From the NCBI GenBank assembly GCA_964500415.1, contig CAZCOB010000029.1, positions 1 to 23,783 of the forward strand: 23,783 nucleotides of DNA, written 5' to 3'. The position numbers were made by a program, and so were the translations under genes. Shown piece by piece: positions 1 to 8,051 of this stretch (positions are counted from its first letter, which is position 1; each line of letters opens with the position of its first letter). The DNA comes from JAFGPF01 sp964500415 (GTDB lineage Bacteria; Chloroflexota; Dehalococcoidia; Dehalococcoidales; RBG-16-60-22). The notes beneath the pieces were generated by a model. It did no database searches. It was not told where the DNA came from and saw nothing but the letters and a program-made list of their open reading frames with translations.

Positions 1-1287
1 CCGGGCGTCGTTAAACTGGACTTGAGGAGGATGAACCGTATCCTGGAAATTAACGAAAAAAATATGTACGTGGTAGTTGAACCCTACGTTATTTACGCCC
101 AGCTTCAGGCCGAGTTGATGAAAAGAGGCCTGAACTGCAATATCACCGGGGCCGGCAGCAACTGCTCGGCGCTCCCCCTGGCGGCCCATCAGGGGATTGG
201 GCATCTGAGTGTCAGCGGCAGCTACGGGGAGAGAAATCAACTGGCCCTGGAATGGGTGACCCCCGAAGGCGATATAGTCAGGGCGGGTTCGCTGGGGTTA
301 ATAGGTCAGTGGTGGTGCGGCGATGGCCCGGGCCCGTCTCTAAGGGGCATTATCCGGGGTAACGTGATGCCGCTGGGGGGACTCGGCGTCTATACCAGGG
401 CGGCCCAGAAAATTTATCACTGGCCGGGGCCCGCCACGTTTCCCATCGAAGGGGTTTCGCCGTATTACCGCCCGGGCCGGATACCGCCGGGCTTTATGAT
501 AAGGTACATCTCCTTCCCGTCGCCGGAAAAGTTAAATCAGGCGGCGCAGAAGGTCGGGGAAAGTGAAATAGGGTTCATCTTAATGGGCTTCAACCCGGGC
601 ATGATATCGGCAAATATCGCCACGAACAACAATGAAGACCTTGCTTATATGAAGCAGTTTACCGATTCGGTCCAGGGGCCGGGATTCTTAATCATCATGG
701 CCGGCAACTCTCCGAACGACACCGAATATAAAAGGAAGACATTACAAAAAATCATGGAAGATTTTAACGGTAAGCCCCTGGAAGCGGTCGAGGACCCCGA
801 AAACGCCGGCGGTTTCATGTGGCGTTTCATCAGGGTCACCAGCTCAATCAGAGAGGTAGCCCGGGCCTCGGGAATCTTCGCCGGGGAGGTCGGGGGCACC
901 GATGTATTCTATCTCATGCATCAGTACATTCTGCGTTCAGCCCCGGTCAAACAACGCTATATTGACGAAGGAAAGCTGTTGGCCGACGGCACCGACCCCT
1001 TCGTGCAATCGGTCGAGCACGGGCACGCCGGCCATGCCGAGCTCCTTATCCGGTTTAACAAGCAGGACCCCGAATCGATGAAGGTAGCCGCTGAGATTGG
1101 ACGGTTTGCCAATAAGACGGCGGTAGAGGGGCACTTCGGCGTACCGGGACACGTCTGGGGCGATGCCGCTCACGACCAGTACGGCCCGCACACGTCCGAT
1201 TACCATTTATGGCTGAGGAAATTTAAGAAGACGTTCGACCCCAAAGGAGCGTCGGAATCTACCAACTATATCACGGCGGACGATTAG
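1..1287 (+). CDS. FAD-linked oxidase (PCMH type), 5' truncated by window edge
   Basis: The reading frame is open to base 1. Codons before the first possible start (TTG at 22) read PGVVKLD and run directly into LRRMNRILEINEKNMYVVVEP, the typical stretch of the FAD-binding PCMH domain in glycolate-oxidase/4-cresol-dehydrogenase-like flavoproteins. The true start therefore lies upstream of the window. The glycine-rich segment after it (GAGSNCSALPLAAHQGIGHL, then SGSYGERNQLALEWVTPEG) fits the part of the fold that wraps the FAD pyrophosphate. The C-terminal half should be the substrate-binding cap; I cannot name the substrate. Such enzymes oxidise a hydroxy-acid or phenolic/alcohol substrate and pass electrons on from FAD. 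The gene converges on the ABC operon with only 25 bp between stops and no clear hairpin there. The family call is firm; the substrate is unknown. Confidence 0.85.
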   Translation, partial: PGVVKLDLRRMNRILEINEKNMYVVVEPYVIYAQLQAELMKRGLNCNITGAGSNCSALPLAAHQGIGHLSVSGSYGERNQLALEWVTPEGDIVRAGSLGLIGQWWCGDGPGPSLRGIIRGNVMPLGGLGVYTRAAQKIYHWPGPATFPIEGVSPYYRPGRIPPGFMIRYISFPSPEKLNQAAQKVGESEIGFILMGFNPGMISANIATNNNEDLAYMKQFTDSVQGPGFLIIMAGNSPNDTEYKRKTLQKIMEDFNGKPLEAVEDPENAGGFMWRFIRVTSSIREVARASGIFAGEVGGTDVFYLMHQYILRSAPVKQRYIDEGKLLADGTDPFVQSVEHGHAGHAELLIRFNKQDPESMKVAAEIGRFANKTAVEGHFGVPGHVWGDAAHDQYGPHTSDYHLWLRKFKKTFDPKGASESTNYITADD

Positions 1288-1312
1288 ACTTTACGCTAAT
1301 ATTGGCAATCGC

Positions 1313-2296
1313 CTAAACTTTAAGACAGGCCACCTCGTGGCCGTTACCGACGTCCCGCAACATCGGCTTTGTCTCGGTACACTCGGTAGTGGCCAGGTTG
1401 CACCTGGGGTGGAAATGACACCCCGCCGGCGGGTCTGCCGGGCTCGGCACTTCCCCTTTAAGCACGATGCGTGTCCGTGTCCTTTCGATTACCGGATTTG
1501 GTACCGGTACCGCCGAAAGCAACGCCTTGGTATAGGGGTGAAGCGGATTTGCGTAGAGCTCCCGCGAGTTCGTTATTTCAATAATACGTCCCAGGTACAT
1601 TACCGCAACGCGATTGCTGATGTGCTGCACCACGGAAAGGTCGTGGGCAATGAAGAGGTAGGTAAGCCCCAGCTGTTCCTGGATATTTTCCAGGAGGTTG
1701 ATTATCTGTGCCTGAATAGAGACATCCAGTGCCGAAACCGGCTCGTCGCAGATTATCAGGCTGGGCTGGCAGGCCAGGGCTCGGGCTATGCCCAGACGCT
1801 GACGCTGGCCGCCGCTGAACTCGTGGGGAACGCGGTCCATCATTGACGGGTCGAGGCCGACCAGCCTGAAAAGCTCTTCCACCCTTTCGTTATACTTGCC
1901 TCTCTCTGCCATGCCGTGAACTATCAACGGCATACCGACGATAGTACTCGCCGTTTGTCTGGGATTAAGCGAGCCGTAGGGGTCCTGGAAAATCGCCCCG
2001 ACCTGGGAGCGGAGCGGCCGTATCCGGTCTTCCTTCATTTTGGATATGTCTGTACCGTTAAAGACTATTTTGCCAGCAGTAGGTTTATATAAGCGCAGTA
2101 TACAGCGGCCGATAGTGGTTTTACCGCACCCGCTCTCCCCGACCAGTCCCAGGGTCTCGTTTTTTCTTATCGCGAAGCTTACATCGTCAACGGCTTTTAT
2201 CTCGCCGACCTTGCGTCGCAGCAGCCCCCTGTTTATCGGGAAATACATCTTGAGGTTTAAAATATCGATGACACTCTGTTTTTGCGCTTCGTTCAT
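1313..2296 (-). CDS. oppF: Peptide-type ABC importer, ATP-binding protein (OppF/DppF-like)
   Basis: Cytoplasmic ATPase of an oligopeptide/dipeptide/nickel-class importer, 327 residues from the chosen ATG. Walker A GESGCGKTT is near residues 53-61, followed by the Q-loop region (IFQDPYGSLNPR), the signature FSGGQRQRLG, Walker B LIICDEPVSALDV and the H-loop IAHDLSV. The C-terminal family extension is present (HPYTKALLSAVP, then a Cys-containing GCHFHPRC...C segment). A longer frame to 2401 exists, but the ATG at 2296 overlaps the upstream ATPase stop in an ATGA arrangement, and the protein then begins MNEAQKQSV as relatives do. The gene is last in the operon and should be translationally coupled to the gene before it. 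It would pair with the OppD-like ATPase to power the two permeases. The symbol is by family, not by proven substrate. Confidence 0.93.
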   Translation of the reverse strand: MNEAQKQSVIDILNLKMYFPINRGLLRRKVGEIKAVDDVSFAIRKNETLGLVGESGCGKTTIGRCILRLYKPTAGKIVFNGTDISKMKEDRIRPLRSQVGAIFQDPYGSLNPRQTASTIVGMPLIVHGMAERGKYNERVEELFRLVGLDPSMMDRVPHEFSGGQRQRLGIARALACQPSLIICDEPVSALDVSIQAQIINLLENIQEQLGLTYLFIAHDLSVVQHISNRVAVMYLGRIIEITNSRELYANPLHPYTKALLSAVPVPNPVIERTRTRIVLKGEVPSPADPPAGCHFHPRCNLATTECTETKPMLRDVGNGHEVACLKV

Positions 2297-3285
2297 GGTT
2301 TCTCCCGGATATCCGCATAACACGATACGTAATGCTGCCCTTCCAGTTGGGTCAGGGGGGGCCAGGGTTCCCGCCGGCATCTTTCCAGGGAATACTCGCA
2401 CCGGGGCAGGAAGGCGCAGTTTTCCGGCATGTTAATCAGGTTCGGCGGCATACCTTTTATGGGAACCAGTTTTTTCTCTTCGCGTGTTTCACCCAGTTGC
2501 GGTACGCATTTCAGCAGGCCGATGGTATACGGGTGATGGGGGTTAAGAAATATATCATCGGAGAGGCCGGACTCTATGATACGGCCGGAATACATCACGT
2601 AAATCCTTTCGGCATAGCGGGCGACGACGCCGAGATTGTGCGTCACGATGACCAGGGCTGTGCTGAATTTGGTGACCATCTCCTGCATCAGTTCCAGGAG
2701 CTGTGCCTGCGTGGTGACATCGACCGCCGTGGTAGGCTCATCGGCAATCAATATTGCCGGATTGCAGGAAAGCGCTATCGCTATCATGACCCTCTGCCGC
2801 ATGCCGCCGCTGAACTGATGGGGATATGCATCAAGGCGGTCTTTCGCATCGGGGATACCGACCAGCCTGAGCAGTTCCACAGCTCTTTCTCTGGCTGTCT
2901 GGGGTTCCATGTTAAGGTGAATCTCCAGGCTCTCGGTCAATTGCCGTCCGATAGTCAGTACCGGATTGAGCGAGGTCATCGGTTCCTGAAAAATCATGGC
3001 TATCTTGGCACCCCGGATGGAACTCATCTTTTCACCCTTGGCTTCGTACTGGAGCAGGTCCTGGCCGTCGAACATCGCCCTGCCGCTCATAATCTCTCCC
3101 GGTGGGGTGGGTATAAGCTGCAGGATGGAAAGCATACTGACCGATTTGCCGCACCCGCTTTCCCCCACCAGCCCTATTATTTCCTTCTGATTTACATATA
3201 AGGACAGGCCGTCGACGGCCTTAACCAGGCCCCGGTAGGAATGGAAATACGTCTTCAGATTTTCAACGGTCAATAAAGCTGCCAT
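2293..3285 (-). CDS. oppD: Peptide-type ABC importer, ATP-binding protein (OppD/DppD-like)
   Basis: First of the two ATPases of the importer, 330 residues. Walker A GESGCGKS lies at about residues 41-48. The signature is FSGGMRQRV, Walker B is LIADEPTTAVDV and the switch histidine is in VTHNLGV. The C-terminal oligopeptide-transport extension is present (HPYTIGLLKCVPQ, then a Cys-containing CAFLPRCEYSLERC segment). The ATG at 3285 follows a purine-rich Shine-Dalgarno (AAGGGAG). The stop overlaps the next gene's ATG by 4 bp. Walker B reads TTAVDV where TTALDV is more common; this is a conservative change. It should form a heterodimer with the downstream ATPase at the inner face of the membrane. 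Confidence 0.93.
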   Translation of the reverse strand: MAALLTVENLKTYFHSYRGLVKAVDGLSLYVNQKEIIGLVGESGCGKSVSMLSILQLIPTPPGEIMSGRAMFDGQDLLQYEAKGEKMSSIRGAKIAMIFQEPMTSLNPVLTIGRQLTESLEIHLNMEPQTARERAVELLRLVGIPDAKDRLDAYPHQFSGGMRQRVMIAIALSCNPAILIADEPTTAVDVTTQAQLLELMQEMVTKFSTALVIVTHNLGVVARYAERIYVMYSGRIIESGLSDDIFLNPHHPYTIGLLKCVPQLGETREEKKLVPIKGMPPNLINMPENCAFLPRCEYSLERCRREPWPPLTQLEGQHYVSCYADIREKP

Positions 3286-3315
3286 GGTAACTCCCTTAAC
3301 AGGTTCCGTTAGTCT

Positions 3316-4230
3316 CTAAACAACTCCCCTTAGTTTCGGGTCAAGCGCATCCCTGAGGCCATCCCCGAGCATGTTGAAGCCAAAAACAACGAGCATGATG
3401 GCGATGCCGGGTGAAATAGCCAGCACCGGGCTGGTCATCAGGTATTTGTACCCATCGTTGACCATGCCCCCCCAGGCAGGTGTCGGCGGGGTTATGCCGA
3501 TACCCAGGAAGCTGAGGCCGGCCTCCGCGAGGATGGTGGCTCCCAGTCCGATGGTAATCATTACCAGGAGCGGCGGGAACGCATTGGGAAGGATTTCCTG
3601 CAGCATGAGGCGCCGGTTGCTCATCCCCATGGCCCGTGCCGAAAGAACGTAATCGTTCTGTTTCACCGAAAGGACGACGCCGCACATCATGCGGCAGGGT
3701 GCCGCTAGCATGCCGATAGCCAGGGCAATGATGACATTTTTCATGCCTGCCCCCAGTAACGTAGCCACAAGTAGAGCCAGCAGCAGCATCGGGAAGGCCA
3801 TAAGTGCGTCCATGAATCTCATGATTATATGGTAGAGTAATCCGCCGAAGTAAGCGGCGATAAGGCCGAGTGCTATACCGATGACCGAAGATATTCCTAT
3901 AACGGATACTCCGATAATCAAAGAGGTCTGCGAGCCATAGAGAATACGGCTCAGGGTATCTCTCCCCAGGGAATCCGTCCCCAGGAGATGCTGGGCACTT
4001 GGCGCCTCCAGTTTATTAATTATATCCATCTTGTACGGGTCGTAGGGAGCCAGTAAAGGCGCAAAAATCGCCACGATTATCAGCAATACTATTATTACCA
4101 ATCCGATAACAGGCAAAGGCCGCCCCACGAAGACGGAAATCATGCGCCTTGTCTCGCTGTAGTGCTGCGCTGCTTCTGACCAGCCAGGTTTACCAGCAGC
4201 CTTGCTACCGGCTTCTCTGTCTTCCGCCAT
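3316..4230 (-). CDS. oppC: Peptide-type ABC importer, permease (OppC/DppC-like)
   Basis: Integral membrane permease of 304 residues. A charged cytoplasmic N-terminus is followed by a first transmembrane helix (about residues 40-60, VIGLVIIVLLIIVAIFAPLL), then the OppC-type periplasmic stretch with LLGTDSLGRDTLSRILYG, then a BPD-transport core of several helices. The EAA loop that contacts the ATPases is recognisable near SARAMGMSNRRLMLQEILPN, followed by AEAGLSFLGIG and the PAWGGMVNDG segment typical of OppC proteins. The ATG follows AAGGAGTTCCGAG, a good ribosome site. There are 11 bp between the OppB-like stop and this start. Length and motifs are ordinary for the family. Confidence 0.92.
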   Translation of the reverse strand: MAEDREAGSKAAGKPGWSEAAQHYSETRRMISVFVGRPLPVIGLVIIVLLIIVAIFAPLLAPYDPYKMDIINKLEAPSAQHLLGTDSLGRDTLSRILYGSQTSLIIGVSVIGISSVIGIALGLIAAYFGGLLYHIIMRFMDALMAFPMLLLALLVATLLGAGMKNVIIALAIGMLAAPCRMMCGVVLSVKQNDYVLSARAMGMSNRRLMLQEILPNAFPPLLVMITIGLGATILAEAGLSFLGIGITPPTPAWGGMVNDGYKYLMTSPVLAISPGIAIMLVVFGFNMLGDGLRDALDPKLRGVV

Positions 4231-4241
4231 CTCGGAACTCC

Positions 4242-5198
4242 TTAATCAAATCGTATCCTGGGGTCAAGCCACCCGTATGAGATGTCGACAATAAGGTTGG
4301 ATATTACCACCATCACCGCAATTATGAGAGTACCGGCCTGTATGACCTGGAAATCCTGTTGCATCACGGATTGCGTCATCAACCTGCCGATTCCGTTTAT
4401 GTTAAAAATTGTCTCTATAAGGACCGAACCACCGAAGATAAAGGCAACCTGAAGACCGATTACGGTAACGACCGGAATGAGCGCATTCTTGATGGTATGC
4501 CTCGTTATAATCAACCGCTCTCTCAGTCCCTTGGACCACGCCGTGCGAACGTAGTCCTGCTGTATCACCTCGAGCATGGAGGAACGGGTCAGGCGGGTCA
4601 GCGAGGCTACGGAAAAGAGAGAAAGACAGGCAACCGGCATTATTACCTTTTTCAGGCTCAGCCAGAAATCTTCGAATGGAGAGATATAACCGCTTACCGG
4701 CAGCAATCCTGCCTTTAGAGCCAGGAGATAAATGAGAATAATAGCTACCCAGAAAGCCGGCGCCGTGATACCGATGTTTGCCAGAAAAGTAACCAGCGTA
4801 TCTATCCATGTCCCTCGTCTCAGGGCGCAAATAACGCCAGAAGCTATGCCGAGAACGGTGCTGATTATGAAGGCTAAAATCCCCAGATAAAGCGTTACGG
4901 GCATACGCTCGCGGATAAGATGCCCCACGTCCACATCGTAATATATTGACAGCCCGAAGTCGCCGGAAAAGATTCCCCCCAGCCAGTGGACATACTGCAT
5001 CGGTAGGGTATCGTCCAGGCCGAACTTTACCCGCAGCTCCTGAAGCTGCTCCTCGGTTAGCTCCTGCATGTCGGTCTGATTAATATATATAATCAGCGGG
5101 TCGCCGGGTAAGAGACGTATAAAGAGAAAAATCATGATAGTAACTATCACGATAACAACAATGCCTATTAATATCCGGCGAATGATATATGCTGTCAC
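4242..5198 (-). CDS. oppB: Peptide-type ABC importer, permease (OppB/DppB-like)
   Basis: Integral membrane permease, 318 residues from the GTG chosen here. The N-terminus TAYIIRRILIGIVVIVIVTI leads into FLFIRLLPGDPL, the hallmark of OppB/DppB proteins. Several transmembrane helices follow, with an EAA-type loop around RSSMLEVIQQDYVRTAWSKGL, then ALIPVVTVIGLQVAFIFGGSVLIETIF near the C-terminus. A longer start (TTG at 5213) is possible, but GGAGG lies inside that extension at the right distance from the GTG at 5198, so the GTG is preferred. It forms the membrane channel with the OppC-like subunit. An inverted repeat sits in the 185-bp gap upstream, after the binding-protein gene. Confidence 0.9.
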   Translation of the reverse strand: MTAYIIRRILIGIVVIVIVTIMIFLFIRLLPGDPLIIYINQTDMQELTEEQLQELRVKFGLDDTLPMQYVHWLGGIFSGDFGLSIYYDVDVGHLIRERMPVTLYLGILAFIISTVLGIASGVICALRRGTWIDTLVTFLANIGITAPAFWVAIILIYLLALKAGLLPVSGYISPFEDFWLSLKKVIMPVACLSLFSVASLTRLTRSSMLEVIQQDYVRTAWSKGLRERLIITRHTIKNALIPVVTVIGLQVAFIFGGSVLIETIFNINGIGRLMTQSVMQQDFQVIQAGTLIIAVMVVISNLIVDISYGWLDPRIRFD

Positions 5199-5315
5199 AC
5201 AGACCTCCGCCAATTAATTGGCGCCACTTGATTGTAGCTACTCGCTTATGCCTGTATCAAACGTATTAGGTTTAAACAAGCGTGCGCAATTATATTGATG
5301 AGATATCCTTCATAC

Positions 5316-5374
5316 AGGGCTGGATGACGTACCGCGCACCCTTTCCGGTATACGCTGATACACCACCCAGCCCT
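5316..5374. repeat. Inverted repeat between binding-protein gene and permease gene
   Basis: Perfect 8-bp arms AGGGCTGG (5316-5323) and CCAGCCCT (5367-5374) are separated by a 43-nt loop, in the gap between the substrate-binding lipoprotein gene and oppB. No U-run follows, so it is not a classical terminator. A stem-loop at this position could protect the 3' end of the binding-protein message and help make it more abundant than the permease mRNA, as known for other binding-protein importers. That function is inferred. Confidence 0.3.
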
Positions 5375-5398
5375 ATTTCCCATTCACTTACCGGGTTA

Positions 5399-7054
5399 TT
5401 ATTTATTCAACCAGATATCGTGCGGTGCCCAGTAACTCGTTACGTGATTAGCATGGTGTTCGAATCTGTGCAGATTGTCGTACATGGCAACCAGCGGAGC
5501 GTCGCCCTGATACGGAATGCCTATAGCCTCGTCATGGAGAATCGTTATGAGTTCCTTCAGTTGCTCCATGCGTTTGGCTTCATCCAACTGCGCAGTAACG
5601 GCATCCCATTTTTCCTGCCATCCCGGCGGACGGTAAAAGCTGACATAGTTGCTCTCGTCACCCCAGCGGCCCATGATACCTAGAAGAGTACCGACATTGG
5701 GGAAACCCGGGAAATAGATGCCTTCCCACCCCTCGCGAGGCTTGGTGAAGGCAGCTCCGAATTCCAGGATTTCCAGTTCGGTCTCAATGCCGACCTCTTT
5801 CAGGTATGTCTGTACGGCTACCAGCGTATCCCGGCGCGCCATGATATCTGATACCATCTTGGTGGTAAATCCGTCAGGATAACCGGCCTCGGCGAGTAAC
5901 GCCCTGGCTTTATCGGGGTCATACTCGCGCGGCTCTATGTTCGGGACGTACCACGGGTCTTTTTTGGTCGCCAGCTGCGACAGAGCTTCGTAGTATCCCA
6001 TGCCGATACCCTGCGCCATTGTCTTCCTATCAAGAGCGTATTCGACTGCCTCTCTTACCCTCTTATCGGCAAAAGGAGAGTCCGGATTATTACCATCGAG
6101 AAGGATGCTATGGAGGAAATACAGGTTTGGTTGGTAGATAGTAAAGCCTTCGGCATCCAGTTGTTTCGCATCAACGGGGTCGACATTCTCTATCGCTTGC
6201 GCCTCCCCTGCCCTGAAAGACATGAGACTGACGGTCAGATCGGCTATATTACGGATTTCTATGTAATCGAGGTAGGGCTTGCCTTTCTGCCAGTAGCCGT
6301 CCCATTTCTTGTATCTGACAAAGGTGTCCCTCTCCCAGCTATCAAAGACGAAAGGACCGGTACCGACACAATGCAGCTCTGCCATATTTTCCGCGGTGGC
6401 TTCCTTTGCCATAGCCGTCGGCGATGCCATCATACCGAGTGCGCCCTGTGCCAAACGCAGCAGAAACGTAGAGTCAATCTCTTCCAGATTGATTTGCACG
6501 GTATAATCACCCAGAGCATCGACCGACAGGACATTGGTGAGGAAAGCGGTACCCATGAGGTTCGCGTCGCGGATAGCTTCAATATTATACTTTACGGCTT
6601 CGGCGTTGAATGGTGTCCCGTCCTGAAACATGATATTCTCGTGTAACGTAAGCGTGATGGTCTTACCGTCGGCCGAGATGTCCCAGCCTGTAGCCAGCCA
6701 TGGTTGCAGCTGTTCCTGCTCGTTGGTTAAAAGAAGCGGCTCTAGTGCAGGATAAGAATTCCGGTTACCGGCAATTCCCAGGTTATCGGCGATGGAACCT
6801 ATCTGGGTTATGCCGCCGTTGTGATTCCAGATGAATGTACCGCCGTACTCTGGGCCTCCGGGTTCCGGAACCGGTGCGGGTTCTGGCTCTGGAGACGGCG
6901 CCGGTGCGGGTTCTGGCTCTGGGGCTGGTGACGGGGCCGGGGAAGGAGCTGGCGCCGGGGCAGGAGTAGGCTCGGCACTTGGCTCGGCACAACTACCCAA
7001 TAGCAGGCCAGCTATTATAACAATCATTATAGGTAATAAAAATCGAATTTTCAC
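5399..7054 (-). CDS. oppA: ABC importer substrate-binding lipoprotein (family 5, OppA/DppA-like)
   Basis: Extracytoplasmic solute-binding protein of 551 residues. The N-terminus is a lipoprotein signal: MKIRF, a hydrophobic core, then the lipobox LLGSC with the lipid-modified cysteine at residue 22. Residues 23 to about 72 form a Pro/Ala/Glu/Ser-rich spacer that probably holds the binding domain away from the membrane. The SBP_bac_5 domain follows (FIWNHNGGITQIGSIADNL, later GKTITLTLHENIMFQDGTPFNAEAVKYN, ADKRVREAVEYALDRKTMAQ and YDPDKARALLAEAGYPDGF), all typical of peptide/nickel/opine binding proteins. The start is GTG with AAGGAGG about nine bases upstream. It is first in the operon. The ligand cannot be told from sequence. 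Confidence 0.93.
   Translation of the reverse strand: MKIRFLLPIMIVIIAGLLLGSCAEPSAEPTPAPAPAPSPAPSPAPEPEPAPAPSPEPEPAPVPEPGGPEYGGTFIWNHNGGITQIGSIADNLGIAGNRNSYPALEPLLLTNEQEQLQPWLATGWDISADGKTITLTLHENIMFQDGTPFNAEAVKYNIEAIRDANLMGTAFLTNVLSVDALGDYTVQINLEEIDSTFLLRLAQGALGMMASPTAMAKEATAENMAELHCVGTGPFVFDSWERDTFVRYKKWDGYWQKGKPYLDYIEIRNIADLTVSLMSFRAGEAQAIENVDPVDAKQLDAEGFTIYQPNLYFLHSILLDGNNPDSPFADKRVREAVEYALDRKTMAQGIGMGYYEALSQLATKKDPWYVPNIEPREYDPDKARALLAEAGYPDGFTTKMVSDIMARRDTLVAVQTYLKEVGIETELEILEFGAAFTKPREGWEGIYFPGFPNVGTLLGIMGRWGDESNYVSFYRPPGWQEKWDAVTAQLDEAKRMEQLKELITILHDEAIGIPYQGDAPLVAMYDNLHRFEHHANHVTSYWAPHDIWLNK
6871..6922. repeat. Short tandem repeat coding for the Pro/Glu-rich spacer
   Basis: A 22-nt unit (starting CCGGTGCGGG) occurs at 6871-6892 and again, identical, at 6901-6922, a 30-nt period within the spacer of the binding lipoprotein. 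Related imperfect units extend on both sides to about 6970. The repeat encodes Pro-Ala-Pro-Ser-Pro-Glu-Pro-Glu-like blocks, so spacer length can change in frame by slippage or recombination. Confidence 0.7.
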
Positions 7055-7652
7055 TACGTGTTCCCTCCTTCACAGTACGAGGATGAGTCGGAAATAGATC
7101 GCCGAGTAAATAAGAGTTATATTTATCTTTAGAATTGATGCCTCCTTTCTACCGAACTGAGCGGATTTCTGAATTAATAATGTTTTATGATAAATATAGT
7201 TGGCTAACCTGTTCGCAGTGATTCCATGCGTTCTCTTCGTAAGTAATGAAAGTCTAGTTTATTCGTTTCGATTTGTCAATTGGCCGTAAGCTTGATTTTT
7301 GTAGCTGGTTATTATTATGTCGTTATACGATACGATAATCCAGACTTAATCTAACATTTCGCCAGGAAGTAATATGTAAAGATAGCGGGTGATTCCCCTC
7401 GCCGGTCCTTATGATGGTGTACTTATTTTAGGGCACAAAACGCTATATTATCACTCTTAGTCCGTTTTAGCCGCACCTTTGTGAAACTCCGGAGAAGTTA
7501 TATTTTGTTGAGAGGGCAGAAAATATGTAGAATTACCATGCTTGGAGGAGTTCCTATTAGCTGGATGCAGGTGACATTTGCCTGAAAGGCAGGCCGTTTG
7601 GCGGAGGCATTTCACAGGTTTGATAACAAATAAGGTAAAGGGAGATTAGAAA
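7055..7652. other. AT-rich intergenic region with the operon leader
   Basis: This holds the divergent upstream regions of the ABC operon (minus) and of the truncated dehydrogenase (plus). On the minus strand a strong Shine-Dalgarno AAAGGAGG lies at 7148-7141 with no ATG, GTG or TTG at the right distance; an ATT-started 21-codon frame runs from it to a TGA at 7070 (see findings). A second Shine-Dalgarno just after that belongs to the lipoprotein gene. I see no tRNA, no convincing terminator and no conserved riboswitch fold. A promoter is expected in the AT-rich part around 7170-7200 but no box pair was good enough to call. Confidence 0.5.
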
Positions 7653-7850
7653 GTGAGTTTACCGAGTTTATCATTGGAAGGCAAGGTGGCCATCGTTACG
7701 GGGTCCGGTGGCATAAGAGGGATAGGCAGGGCTACCGCTCTGACTTTTGCCGAGGCGGGTGCCGATGTCGCCCTGTTCCTCGCCACGGACGCTTCCCGTA
7801 TGATTACCGGGCAGATTATCATCGTCGATGGCGGAGCGATGCTTGGGTGA
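7653..7850 (+). pseudogene. Short-chain dehydrogenase (SDR) with large internal deletion
   Basis: A 65-codon frame with a normal start (GTG after AAAGGGAG) and stop. Residues 1-41 are the N-terminus of a classical SDR: LEGKVAIVTGSGGIRGIGRA carries the NAD(P)-binding glycine motif, followed by ALTFAEAGADVA. Residues 42-65 (FLATDASRMITGQIIIVDGG) are the C-terminus of the same family, where the normal protein is near residue 240. About 180 residues, including the catalytic Ser-Tyr-Lys centre, are missing, yet the frame is kept. The join at ADVAL/FLATD is where short identical sequence (for example GCCCTG) could have recombined. The peptide cannot be a dehydrogenase, and neighbouring DNA is full of relics, so decay is the likely explanation. 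Confidence 0.85.
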
Positions 7851-7917
7851 TATAACTTAGAAACCGCAAACTATAGGCAAATTGCAGTCTGAAGTGGAAG
7901 TTGGCGTTATCTATATG

Positions 7918-7942
7918 AAACCTTGAACCTAGGTCAAGGTTT
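7918..7942. repeat. 25-bp near-perfect palindrome
   Basis: Arms AAACCTTGA (7918-7926) and TCAAGGTTT (7934-7942) are perfectly complementary around a centre containing CCTAGG. A second, overlapping 6-bp inverted repeat (AAGGTT / AACCTT) follows to 7950. It lies just upstream of the tRNA-Met-like fragment. It could be a recombinase or regulator site, or part of a decayed element end; nothing identifies it further. Confidence 0.4.
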
Positions 7943-7954
7943 CGAACCTTCTGC

Positions 7955-7995
7955 CTCATAACCGATTGGTCGTAGGTTCGAAATGACCTCCCCCC
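7955..7995 (+). pseudogene. tRNA-Met 3' fragment (anticodon loop to acceptor)
   Basis: From 7955 the sequence matches the 3' half of a bacterial tRNA-Met: anticodon loop CTCATAA (anticodon CAT at 7957-7959), then CCGAT, a TGGTC variable region and GTAGGTTCGAA of the T arm. After the T loop the match is damaged: the 3' T-stem strand should be near CCTAC but reads TGACC. A run of CCTCCCC that could be acceptor stem follows. No D arm or 5' half is found upstream, so it is not a working tRNA. Fragments that begin at the anticodon loop and run 3' are the usual leftover of integration into tRNA genes. Confidence 0.6.
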
Positions 7996-8051
7996 GTTAT
8001 GTCGGGTCGGATTTATTTACCTAATTTGATATTCTATCTTGGAAATAATAA

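Noticed and set aside
2297..2401. N-terminal extension of the second ATPase
   Set aside because: The ATG at 2296 has the ATGA overlap with the preceding gene and starts where relatives start; the extra 35 residues are the other gene in another frame.
6871..6970. CRISPR-like repeated units
   Set aside because: The units are in-frame protein spacer repeats without unique spacers of regular length.
6831..7097. Plus-strand frame coding a Gly/Ala/Ser-rich protein
   Set aside because: It is the antisense of the Pro/Glu-rich spacer of the binding lipoprotein and has no ribosome site.
7937..7950. AAGGTTTCGAACCTT as another tRNA T arm
   Set aside because: Bases do not fit the T-loop consensus when stems are paired; treated as a simple inverted repeat.
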